Positions 44,825 to 52,353 of a stretch of 64,000 bases of DNA are shown piece by piece; position 1 is the first letter of the stretch, and each line of letters begins with the position of its first letter. Source of the DNA: an uncultured bacterium (GTDB lineage: Bacteria > Muiribacteriota > Ozemobacteria > Ozemobacterales > Ozemobacteraceae); contig CALEDQ010000027.1 in NCBI GenBank assembly GCA_937949615.1, positions 186,001 to 250,000 of the forward strand, written 5' to 3'. The position numbers were made by a program, and so were the translations under genes. The notes under the pieces were generated by a model, which worked only from the letters and a program-made list of their open reading frames with translations, made no database searches and was not told the DNA's origin.

Positions 44825-45430
44825 ATGAGAGTTGTACGATCTCAGAGTTTACTTGTCCTCGTTGTTCTGGCTGCTGTTCTAAGCGTAGCTGTGTCTTCAA
44901 TTGCAGCCGGCTTTTCGAGTTCGCCCGATGTCGGCGAACGTTTTCTCGACGTCAAAAGCTTCGCTTTCAAAATTGCGGCAAAGAACGGCTGGTCACTGAT
45001 CATCAGCAATGAGGTGAATTCACCCTGCAAGGAAGTGAAAGGGACGACAGTCGAAGAGGCATTTGCGCATTATTTCAAGGACACGCCCTTTGGCTGGCGC
45101 TATTTTGAAGACTGTCTCTACATTGCCAACGAGCGCGAACTGAAGAAATTCTTTCAGCAGCTTCCGGAGCTCGAGATGGGTTTGCCAAAGGGCAAAAACG
45201 GGGCTTTTTTCAGCGGAATTTTCCAGCAGGTTGAGCTGTCGTTGCTTTGTCAGCTGCTCAAGGCTATTTCCGGGGTCGAAATCAGAACCGCGAGTGGTTT
45301 TGAAGGCAATATCATGATGCGGGCCCGTAATATGGGCTGGCAGAGAGTGCTGCTTTCAGTGGCGTTTCTCAACCGCCTTCAAATCGATAAAACTGATTTT
45401 TCGGTAATTCTTTCGCCAGAGCGTCAGTGA
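44825..45430 (+). CDS. Exported STN-like (secretin N-terminal-type) protein
   Basis: A 201-residue protein with a signal peptide (SQSLLVLVVLAAVLSVAV). Residues about 38-100 (FAFKIAAKNGWSLIISNEV, then FAHYFKDTPFGWRYF, LYIANERE) follow the STN pattern of secretins and TonB receptors: a helix, a strand, and a short strand ending in xYxI. The second half looks like another copy of the same fold (LLCQLLKAISGVEIR ... LLSVAFLNRLQI). No secretin barrel is attached, so it may be a free periplasmic adaptor for a secretin elsewhere. Confidence 0.7.
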   Translation: MRVVRSQSLLVLVVLAAVLSVAVSSIAAGFSSSPDVGERFLDVKSFAFKIAAKNGWSLIISNEVNSPCKEVKGTTVEEAFAHYFKDTPFGWRYFEDCLYIANERELKKFFQQLPELEMGLPKGKNGAFFSGIFQQVELSLLCQLLKAISGVEIRTASGFEGNIMMRARNMGWQRVLLSVAFLNRLQIDKTDFSVILSPERQ

Positions 45431-45470
45431 ATCGTTAAATAAACCGGATTTCCTGCCGATAGCCTGACCC

Positions 45471-46871
45471 ATGAAAAGAACTGTCAAATTTCTGCTGGTT
45501 TTCTCGTTCGGTCTCATGCTGGCCGGCTTCGGGCCCAGACCCTATTCAGACCTCGCTGAATACAAGCGCCTGCCTCTCGAAACCAGAATTTCCCGGCTTC
45601 AGAGCGCCGGTGAAGATCTTTTCATGCGCCGGCGCTACGAAGACGCTATGGTTGTCTTCGAAACGATTCTCGCCCTCGACCCCGGCGAGCTGAAGGCCAA
45701 ACTCTGGATAACCAAGGCCCAGAGCCAGCTGCTTCTCGAAAAAAATGAGGCGAACAAGCAGGCCTTGTACCGTAAATACGGCCATCTGATTCCCAAAGAC
45801 AAAATCTATGAGAACTGGCACTGGGGGCCTTCGGTCGGCCATTTTGAAGTTCGCTACTCAGAGCCGAAACCCTACGTTCCTAAGGTGCGCAAGCTGCGCC
45901 CGAAAGCATCTGATGCCGAAATTGCAGCGGCCCGCAAAAAGGCCGAATCTTCGGGTGATGCGGCCGACATGTTTGAACTGGCTATGCAATACTGGTCGAG
46001 AAAAGACCAGGAAAAGGCTCTCAAGGCATTTTTTGATGCCTACGCCATCGATCCAGAAATTCTCGGCAAAGACGATGAATTCATGCTTTCAACGATCTCT
46101 GAAGATGTCGATGCCAAAACCGCCGCTGGCAAGGCCTCAGCCAGAGATTATCTGATCAGCGGTAAACTTGGGCTCATTCAGGGTGACCGGCAGCGGGCCG
46201 TTAACCACCTGGTGCGTGCCGCCGCCATGGACGCCAAAGCCAGGGAAGAAGCCCGCAAAGAGCTTGGCTCGTTTCTTGCCACCTCTCAGGTCGAAACCGT
46301 GTCTCTGCCTGCCGATATTTTCAGTTTCCGCCAGGCGTATGTATTCGATAAGGGCCTCGACAAGCTTTATCTACGCATAATTCTGCTGCCGAAGAACGGA
46401 ACGCAGGTGGTTCCGATTGATATGATGCTTAAGCCTGAATGTGTAAAAGATATCGAAATCGCGTCAAAAGATGCTGCTTTTGCTTTTCCGCAGGCTGGTA
46501 TCGATGATTCGATGCGGCTCTATCTCGTTCTTCCCGAAAAAGAGGGCGATTACCCGCAGTATGAGGTGCGACTGATTCTGACCCTCGACCGTGCCAAAAG
46601 TCAGACTTTCGAATTGTCGAACTTTGCCACCGGCGAGAATCTGCCTGATAACTGGAGTTTTGTTTTCTCTTCTGAATACAATCTGTCGGAAAGTCTTGCC
46701 AAAGGTGACTTCGAAAAAAGTGTCGACGGCATGAAGATTTCTGGCTGGCACCTTGCCATAACTGCCGGCAAAGGCCCTTTTATACCGCTCGAAAGCTTCA
46801 AAGAACCGTTGCCAAAAGCTGTCGATATCTGGAAGCTTATCGAAAACGGCGGCGAAACCACCAGCCTCTGA
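45471..46871 (+). CDS. Exported TPR protein
   Basis: The 466-residue product has a signal peptide (TVKFLLVFSFGLMLAGFG) and a TPR hairpin pair at about 43-90 (AGEDLFMRRRYEDAMVVFET). More helical repeats lie at about 155-270 (ADMFELAMQYWSRKDQEKAL) and a beta-rich domain at about 285-460. No enzyme motif. It is the last of the three exported-protein genes and is followed by the bidirectional terminator at 46918. TPR lipoproteins often assist secretin or pilus assembly; that link is inference. Confidence 0.72.
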   Translation: MKRTVKFLLVFSFGLMLAGFGPRPYSDLAEYKRLPLETRISRLQSAGEDLFMRRRYEDAMVVFETILALDPGELKAKLWITKAQSQLLLEKNEANKQALYRKYGHLIPKDKIYENWHWGPSVGHFEVRYSEPKPYVPKVRKLRPKASDAEIAAARKKAESSGDAADMFELAMQYWSRKDQEKALKAFFDAYAIDPEILGKDDEFMLSTISEDVDAKTAAGKASARDYLISGKLGLIQGDRQRAVNHLVRAAAMDAKAREEARKELGSFLATSQVETVSLPADIFSFRQAYVFDKGLDKLYLRIILLPKNGTQVVPIDMMLKPECVKDIEIASKDAAFAFPQAGIDDSMRLYLVLPEKEGDYPQYEVRLILTLDRAKSQTFELSNFATGENLPDNWSFVFSSEYNLSESLAKGDFEKSVDGMKISGWHLAITAGKGPFIPLESFKEPLPKAVDIWKLIENGGETTSL

Positions 46872-46917
46872 CAAGGCCTGCACAGCAGCAGTAATCGGTT
46901 ATTGCGCAAAAGAAAAA

Positions 46918-46949
46918 GGGGCTGTTTCATATCGCTATGAGACAGCCCC
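46918..46949. terminator. Bidirectional terminator between convergent genes
   Basis: GGGGCTGTTTCAT and ATGAGACAGCCCC form a 13-bp stem (one G-U) around ATCGCT. On the minus strand it is followed by TTTTTCTTTT, a strong intrinsic terminator for the ChaN-like gene; on the plus strand by TTCATTTTG. Confidence 0.8.
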
Positions 46950-46964
46950 CTTCATTTTGTCTGG

Positions 46965-47954
46965 TTATTCGCGGTGCAGAGCGTCGAAACTGTTGCTGGT
47001 GCCGCTTTTGGGTTTAACGTCAGCCGGCCCGGCCCATTCTTCAAAATCAGATTTTGTGTAGCCGAGCAGTTTCATCAGGTAATTGCGGTATGACAGACTG
47101 CGTTCGGCCGGGGTGCCGTTGACCACATAAAAAATGCCGTCTGCCAGTCTGGCAAAACCGATTTTATCGGGGTCTTTCACTTTGCCGAGCAGTTTCCAGT
47201 AGGTTTCCGGGGCATCGCCGATCAACTGCAGCTGCGGTTTCAACCCTGCTTTTGCGAGTTTGTCGGAAAGATGGTCAGGCCCGAGGATATGGTAATCACC
47301 ATAGACCACCAGATAGCGCATGCCGGCATTCTTTTTTGCGTGCGCGGCAACCGTGCCGGCTATGAATGAATCGCGGTCACTCAGCGAATGTGTACCTTTG
47401 AGACGTTCGGTCAGCAGCACCGGCACTTTCAGCTGTTTCGCCGCGGCCAGAATTTTTGCATAATCAGCCCACGAAAAGCCCCATAGTTTGTCGAAACTGA
47501 TTTTTGTCTTGAGATCTTTTACCGGCAGTTTGCCGGCAAGAAAGGCGTCGATTTCTTTCTGAAAGCTGACATCGACCCACTCGATAACGAGGGTGACCGG
47601 TTCTTTTGCCGCTTTCATCATTTTGAGAACGAGGACTGTATTGGCCTGCGAGCGGGCGGTTGTGTGCTCATCGCCCATCATTACATATCTGGCACCGGCG
47701 AGCAGCTTGCCCATTTCGCTGTCTGATACCGACTGCGGCACGGCTTTGGGAACTGCCGCCTCATATTCCTTCATGTATTTTTTCAGGCTGGGTGAAGCTT
47801 TCAGCTGTGTTTCCATTTCGCTGATATGCGAGCGCAGCAGCTTGTCGACGGCGCGCAGACGATTGAATTCATCTTTGCTGATCTCGCCGGCCATTGCCGC
47901 GCCAAGACCTGCCGCCAGTAAAAATGCCGGAACCAGTAACCAGTTTTTCTGCAT
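46965..47954 (-). CDS. Exported ChaN/Tiki-like haem-binding or protease-fold protein
   Basis: ATG 47954 is preferred over 47984 because AGGGAAG stands just upstream and a signal peptide follows (QKNWLLVPAFLLAAGLGAAM). The 329-residue product shows RYVMMGDEHTTARSQANT near residue 86, LVIEWVD near 120 and LVVYGDYHILGP near 220. This GE/DxH...E...GxxH pattern belongs to the ChaN/DUF399 and EreA/Tiki superfamily, in which His and Glu residues bind haem or metal. Whether it binds haem or is an enzyme cannot be told here. It stands alone, convergent with the TPR gene. Confidence 0.75.
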   Translation of the reverse strand: MQKNWLLVPAFLLAAGLGAAMAGEISKDEFNRLRAVDKLLRSHISEMETQLKASPSLKKYMKEYEAAVPKAVPQSVSDSEMGKLLAGARYVMMGDEHTTARSQANTVLVLKMMKAAKEPVTLVIEWVDVSFQKEIDAFLAGKLPVKDLKTKISFDKLWGFSWADYAKILAAAKQLKVPVLLTERLKGTHSLSDRDSFIAGTVAAHAKKNAGMRYLVVYGDYHILGPDHLSDKLAKAGLKPQLQLIGDAPETYWKLLGKVKDPDKIGFARLADGIFYVVNGTPAERSLSYRNYLMKLLGYTKSDFEEWAGPADVKPKSGTSNSFDALHRE

Positions 47955-48178
47955 AATCTTCCCTGCCTTGGGTATTTTGTACAAGTCTACTGATTATCAA
48001 TCAACCCCGCAACCCGGTTTGGCAGATATAACAAAGTCTTGGCGATGGCTTAACAAAAATTAACCTGACAGGGCTTTAAGTTGGAACGGGATTGTGAGAT
48101 ATTTATGGCGTCAGACCCGGGTTCGTCTGTAGTGCGCCCGCTAACGTCTGTAAGGTTGGAAACGAAAAGGGAAATGCC

Positions 48179-49264
48179 ATGAAAAAAACATTCGTTGTCA
48201 TGATATTAATGCTGATCGCAGCAGTTATGCCTGCTCTGGCCGCATTCTGCCATAATTGCGGCAAAGAGTTACCCGCAGCCGCGAATTTCTGCCCGGGCTG
48301 TGGCAAAGAAGTAGCGGGGGCTTTTCAGCCGGCGCAGCCAGCACCGAGCGCTCCGGTTCAATCACAGCCGGTTCAGGTCGTTCAGCCGCAGCCGGCTCCG
48401 CCTCTGGCAAAACCAGAACCGGTTGTCGTCACTGAGAACTCTTCGCTTGCCGACTATGAATTTATCAACCAGATGGAAATGCTGCTTACCAATTCCGGCT
48501 ACGGAACCGCCAGCCGCCAGGCCCGCGAACTGCGTATGGCCAACGATGCACGCATGGCCCGTCTCGAATCGAATTACCGCTATTTTGGTGCTTATCAGCG
48601 CAAAATGCATGATCTGCATCTGAAGAAGCAGAGGGCCATCGAAGAATACCTTGAAGCCTGGAAAGGCACAGAATACGGCCCGGATCGCGCACGTGCCATG
48701 GCTGAAAAAGACCGCGCCCTGTTCGTGCTCGGGGCGGTAAATGAAATGATCGACACCCTGCTGACCGGTGGCGGCAGTCTAACATCGATTGCGCAGGTCG
48801 AAGATATGGAAAAACGCCTGCAGAGAACTTCAGGCAACTTCGTGGTAACCGCGCCATACCTGATTGTTGATAATCAGCGACTCAACCGCGGTGAGCCAAT
48901 CTGGGTCATGGATGTGGTCGTTGCTGAAGCCAGAGTTCTGCATATGGGCAAGGGTCGTTCTTCTCAGCCAATCTGCGGCTGGGTTTCTATCTACGATCTC
49001 GAAAAACGCAGCAGCTGGCGCTCTGATCCGGCCTTTTTCTATTCGTCGGTATCTCCGGCACCAACCACGACTACCGTAATCGTCAAGCGTGAAGAACCAC
49101 CGGTTAAAATCGTGGTTTTCGGCAAAAAGCGTTACCCATATAAGCATGACCGCCACGATCGCGGTCGTCACGATAACGGCAGAGACAGAGACCGTGACCG
49201 CCACGATGATCACCGCGATCATCGCCGCTACGACTACGTGGTTGTTGAGCCTCGTTTCTGGTGA
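48179..49264 (+). CDS. Exported zinc-ribbon protein with His/Asp/Arg-rich tail
   Basis: The 361-residue protein has a signal peptide (KTFVVMILMLIAAVMPALA) followed at once by a four-Cys zinc ribbon (FCHNCGKELP ... FCPGCGKEV). Next come a Pro/Gln/Ala linker, a helical region (about 85-200) and a beta module of SH3-like look (about 215-275). The tail (about 310-350) is made almost wholly of His, Asp and Arg (HDRHDRGRHDNGRDRDRDRH), apt for metal binding. Zinc ribbons are normally cytoplasmic, so an exported one is unusual. Function unknown. Confidence 0.75.
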   Translation: MKKTFVVMILMLIAAVMPALAAFCHNCGKELPAAANFCPGCGKEVAGAFQPAQPAPSAPVQSQPVQVVQPQPAPPLAKPEPVVVTENSSLADYEFINQMEMLLTNSGYGTASRQARELRMANDARMARLESNYRYFGAYQRKMHDLHLKKQRAIEEYLEAWKGTEYGPDRARAMAEKDRALFVLGAVNEMIDTLLTGGGSLTSIAQVEDMEKRLQRTSGNFVVTAPYLIVDNQRLNRGEPIWVMDVVVAEARVLHMGKGRSSQPICGWVSIYDLEKRSSWRSDPAFFYSSVSPAPTTTTVIVKREEPPVKIVVFGKKRYPYKHDRHDRGRHDNGRDRDRDRHDDHRDHRRYDYVVVEPRFW

Positions 49265-49279
49265 TTTTTCAGAAGGCTG

Positions 49280-49308
49280 TTGACAGCTGACTTTTCTGAC
49301 GATAGAAT
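49280..49308 (+). promoter_or_regulatory. Consensus sigma70 promoter upstream of rsgA region
   Basis: TTGACA (49280-49285, 6/6), a 17-nt spacer and TAGAAT (49303-49308, 5/6). This is the best promoter match in the window. The start would be near 49315, some 300 nt before the rsgA ATG. Confidence 0.65.
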
Positions 49309-49314
49309 TTAAGT

Positions 49315-49618
49315 GACAACGATCCTCAATAACGGGAGGTAATTTAGATGATTGCAAGGAATTATAAGCGCTGAGTTTTTAACCTCGTTTTCGCGCACCC
49401 CGTTTATCTGAGGTTCCGCCACGGCTGTCGTGCAGATATAGTTCTGCTGCTCTGCCGTTGCCATATCTCCGGGCACTGCATTGGCAGTCACCTGCTCAGA
49501 GTCTGCGACAACTGTCTTACAGTCGACCATTGGCTGTGCTTTGGCAACAAAGCGACATAAGCAGTTTTCAGACTCTTCCGCCGTCACTGCCCCGGCCATT
49601 TCAAGGAAAATTACCAAC
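49315..49618 (+). other. Unexplained transcribed region ahead of rsgA (leader or ncRNA candidate)
   Basis: About 300 nt between the consensus promoter and rsgA contain no credible plus-strand gene longer than 8 codons. There are several inverted repeats: AACCTC/GAGGTT (49381-49386, 49410-49415), AGAGTCTG/CAGACTCT (49498-49505, 49569-49576) and, inside the latter, ACTGT-CTT-ACAGT. A minus-strand frame with a possible signal peptide (49309-49653) also spans it but has no clear ribosome binding site. No known RNA family was recognised. Confidence 0.35.
49348..49374 (+). CDS. Possible 8-codon leader peptide
   Basis: GGGAGG (49334-49339), 8 nt spacing, then ATG and eight codons (MIARNYKR) to TGA. 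It lies right behind the consensus promoter and just before the AACCTC/GAGGTT repeat. The ribosome binding site is as strong as any in the window, so either this is a leader peptide or the start of a decayed gene. Confidence 0.3.
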   Translation: MIARNYKR

Positions 49619-50692
49619 ATGCATTCCGATCTCGATAAATTAGGTTTTGGCACCTTTCAGCAGCAGCATTGCCATGAAAACAACATTGCTGCCGAAAAGG
49701 TCGCCAGAGTCATTTCTGATTCGCGTGAGATTTATCTCATACAGACCCCGGCCCGCACCTTCAGGGCCAGCATTACCGGGAAACTGCGCCACCAGGCCGA
49801 CAATCGTCGTGACCTGCCGGCCGTCGGCGACTGGGTGGTGTTCTCGCAGGCCGACAGCGAAAACGCCGTCATTGAAGCGATAATACCGCGCCGGACCTGC
49901 CTCGAGCGCTCTGCCGTCGGCAAGCTCGATGTGCAGATTATCGCTGCTAACGTCGATACGGCTTTTGTCGTTATTGCCGCCGACCGTGATTTCCGCATCA
50001 ACCGTATCGACCGCTATCTCGCCCTCATTCTCAATGGCGGCATCGACCCGGTCGTGCTGATCAACAAGTGCGATCTGCTCGCCGACGGCGAATGGCAGGA
50101 GCTCGAAAAGCAGATTTTCCGCAGACACCCGGCGGTAGAGGTTCTGGCAACCAGTCTGGTGACGGGCATGGGTCTCGATCAGGCCAGGCAGAGAATGAAA
50201 CCTGGTCAGACCTTCTGCTTTACCGGGTCGTCAGGCGTCGGAAAATCTTCGCTGATCAATCATTTCGCCGGCAGAGAACTGCTTGCCACTTCTGAGGTCA
50301 GCGAAGTTACCGGTCGCGGCTGTCATACGACCACCGGCCGGCATCTGCACCATCTGCCTGAAGGGGCCCTGCTTCTCGATACCCCCGGCATGCGTGAAGT
50401 TGCCATGTCTGATGCCGAAAGCGGGGTTGAGGCCACTTTCAGTCAGATCGAGGCGCTTGCGCTCAACTGCAGGTTTTCAGATTGCACTCATGCGTCTGAA
50501 CCGGGTTGTGCCATCATCGCCGCCCTCGAAAGCGGCGAAATCGAAGAACGCACTTTCGAAAGCTATCGCAAGCTGAAGCGTGAATCGGCCAGATTCGAGC
50601 AGAAACTGCACGAGCGCCACCGTGCCGATAAAAACTTTGGCAAAATGGCCCGTGAAGTGTTTAAAATGAAAAAGCAGATGAAGGGTTACTGA
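49619..50692 (+). CDS. rsgA: Ribosome small-subunit-dependent GTPase RsgA
   Basis: This GTPase (357 residues from ATG 49619) helps late 30S assembly. It has the circularly permuted order: an OB-fold (about 30-110, AVGDWVVF), then G4 VLINKCDLL, G1 FTGSSGVGKSSLINH, G2/G3 RGCHTTTGR and LLDTPGMRE. The C-terminal zinc-binding segment is NCRFSDCTHASEPGC. A longer frame to 49481 adds 46 residues unlike the family. AAGGA lies about 10 nt upstream of the chosen ATG. mutM follows 80 nt later. Confidence 0.93.
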   Translation: MHSDLDKLGFGTFQQQHCHENNIAAEKVARVISDSREIYLIQTPARTFRASITGKLRHQADNRRDLPAVGDWVVFSQADSENAVIEAIIPRRTCLERSAVGKLDVQIIAANVDTAFVVIAADRDFRINRIDRYLALILNGGIDPVVLINKCDLLADGEWQELEKQIFRRHPAVEVLATSLVTGMGLDQARQRMKPGQTFCFTGSSGVGKSSLINHFAGRELLATSEVSEVTGRGCHTTTGRHLHHLPEGALLLDTPGMREVAMSDAESGVEATFSQIEALALNCRFSDCTHASEPGCAIIAALESGEIEERTFESYRKLKRESARFEQKLHERHRADKNFGKMAREVFKMKKQMKGY

Positions 50693-50772
50693 ACTGCAGG
50701 CTGCCTGGCAGAGCGCCATACGGCTTTTGCCAGGCGGCTTTCGCTTCTGTTTGTCAGCTGCAAAGGAGGCTT

Positions 50773-51579
50773 ATGCCCGAATTACCTGAAGTTAATACGG
50801 TGGCAGCGGCTCTGCGGCATTTTGTTGCCGGTGAAAAGCTTGCCGGCTGGCAGCGCCTGGCCCCGCGCCTGCGGCGGCCGATACCTGATTCGAAGCAGGT
50901 GAAAGCTCTGTTCGGTTCTGAGCTCAGGCAGGTTCTGCGCATTGCCAAATCGATCTACTTTGATTTCGGTTTTGAGCAGGCTCTGCACATACACCTTGGC
51001 ATGACCGGGTTCTTTACTTTGCCAGAAAAAAGCGCCAGGCCTGAAAAACACGAGCATCTGCGTCTCGAATTCGCCTCCGGCAAGATTCTGGCCTTTTCAG
51101 ACCCACGCCGCTTTGGGGTCATCGAACTGGTGCCATTGCCGCATAAACGCGTTCCTGAGCCACTGACCGGCGATCTTGACGCAAAGTATCTTGCTGCTGC
51201 CTGCAGGGGCAGTGCCCGCAGTATCAAGAGCCTGATCATGGAGCAGCAGATCATTGCCGGAGCTGGTAATATCTATGCTTCTGAAGCTCTCTTTGGCGCC
51301 GGAATTCGGCCAGACCGCACTGCCGGGAGTCTGAACGGGCGTGAAATAAAGGCTTTGACGGCATCTCTCATCAGGGTGATCGAAACCGCAATTGCCTCGG
51401 GCCTTGATTATCAGCAGAAACAAGGCTGGTTTCTCAATGCAGAAACCACGCATTTTCCGATCGAGACGAAGGCTTACGGGCGCGCCGGCCAGTCTTGCGA
51501 AACATGCGGCCGCGGCCCCATCGAAAACATCAGAATCGCGGGTCGCAGCTCATTTTTCTGTCCCATCTGCCAGAAATAA
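50773..51579 (+). CDS. mutM: Formamidopyrimidine-DNA glycosylase
   Basis: The 268-residue enzyme removes 8-oxoguanine and formamidopyrimidines. Pro2 is the catalytic nucleophile and Glu3 follows (MPELPEV). HIHLGMTG holds the beta-hairpin Lys/Met region, AGAGNIYASEALFGAGIRP the helix-two-turns-helix, and the C-terminal zinc finger is CETCG ... FCPICQ. AAAGGAGG precedes the ATG. MutM rather than endonuclease VIII (Nei) is favoured by the MPELPEVNT start and intact zinc finger. It stands after rsgA and converges on the SDR gene. Confidence 0.94.
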   Translation: MPELPEVNTVAAALRHFVAGEKLAGWQRLAPRLRRPIPDSKQVKALFGSELRQVLRIAKSIYFDFGFEQALHIHLGMTGFFTLPEKSARPEKHEHLRLEFASGKILAFSDPRRFGVIELVPLPHKRVPEPLTGDLDAKYLAAACRGSARSIKSLIMEQQIIAGAGNIYASEALFGAGIRPDRTAGSLNGREIKALTASLIRVIETAIASGLDYQQKQGWFLNAETTHFPIETKAYGRAGQSCETCGRGPIENIRIAGRSSFFCPICQK

Positions 51580-51597
51580 GACTGAAAAAACGGATTT

Positions 51598-52326
51598 TTA
51601 GATTTTTTCGATAAGAAAATCCGGTAGAAATCGCATCAGGAAAGCTATCAGGCGCCAGCGGCGGGTGATGAAGGCCCGGCGCTTTCTGGCTCTGATGGCG
51701 GTCAGAATCTGTTCAGCGGCTTTTTCGGGCTTTGCTATCCAGAAAAGCCCTTCGCCCTGAGCCATGCGGGTTTCGACGAAGCCAGGCAGAATGTCGGTGA
51801 CGAAGATTGGCTTCTGCGATTTAACCGCCTTGATGCGCAAACCTTCGAGATAGTTGCTTACAAAGGCTTTTGAAGCGTTGTAGGCCGGCGCTTCAGAGTT
51901 GCCGCGCAGTGCCGCGATCGATGAAATGCCGACCAGATGGCCGCTGCCGCGCTGCAGGAAATAACTCATCGCGGCGGTGGCGAGTGCCGCAAAGCCGGTG
52001 ACGTTGGTGGCGATAGTTGCGGCCTCTAAATTCCAGGCTAACTCTGAATTTGGAAACCCGGTGCCGGCGCTGAGAACTATCAAGTCTGCGCCGCCGAGCC
52101 TGGTAATTAGCTCTGTCAGCCCGGTTTGCACTTTTTCGGGGGCGTCGACGTCCATTTGCTGACAGACGGCATTGCCGCCGTGTTTTTTGGCGAACTCATC
52201 GAGAAGTTCGCTTCTGCGACCGGTAACTCCGACCCGGTAGCCGTTGCTGATCAGCAGTTCAGCCAGGGCTTTGCCGATGCCGGAAGTTGCGCCAATGATG
52301 ATGGCATTCTTTTCTGCTGTTGCCAT
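51598..52326 (-). CDS. Short-chain dehydrogenase/reductase
   Basis: A 242-residue classical SDR: the NAD(P)-binding TGxxxGxG motif appears as GATSGIGKA (12-20), SAGTG near 86-90 replaces NNAG, and the catalytic triad is Ser135/136, Tyr149 and Lys153 (YNASK). The Arg-rich start of strand 2 (VTGRRS) suggests NADP(H). The C-terminal 30 residues are basic and hydrophobic (RWRLIAFLMRFLPDFLIEKI), perhaps binding the membrane. It lies 27 nt after the radical SAM gene, so the two probably act on the same lipid-like or pigment substrate (inference). Confidence 0.93.
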   Translation of the reverse strand: MATAEKNAIIIGATSGIGKALAELLISNGYRVGVTGRRSELLDEFAKKHGGNAVCQQMDVDAPEKVQTGLTELITRLGGADLIVLSAGTGFPNSELAWNLEAATIATNVTGFAALATAAMSYFLQRGSGHLVGISSIAALRGNSEAPAYNASKAFVSNYLEGLRIKAVKSQKPIFVTDILPGFVETRMAQGEGLFWIAKPEKAAEQILTAIRARKRRAFITRRWRLIAFLMRFLPDFLIEKI

Positions 52327-52353
52327 ATTTCACGTATCTCCTCAAATTATTTG

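Noticed and set aside
49481..49618. N-terminal extension of RsgA by 46 residues
   Set aside because: The extra residues are unlike RsgA and the inner ATG has an AAGGA site.
49309..49653. 114-codon minus-strand frame with a signal-like start
   Set aside because: Not accepted as a gene: it covers the rsgA start and the consensus promoter region and lacks a ribosome binding site; kept only as an alternative in the region entry.
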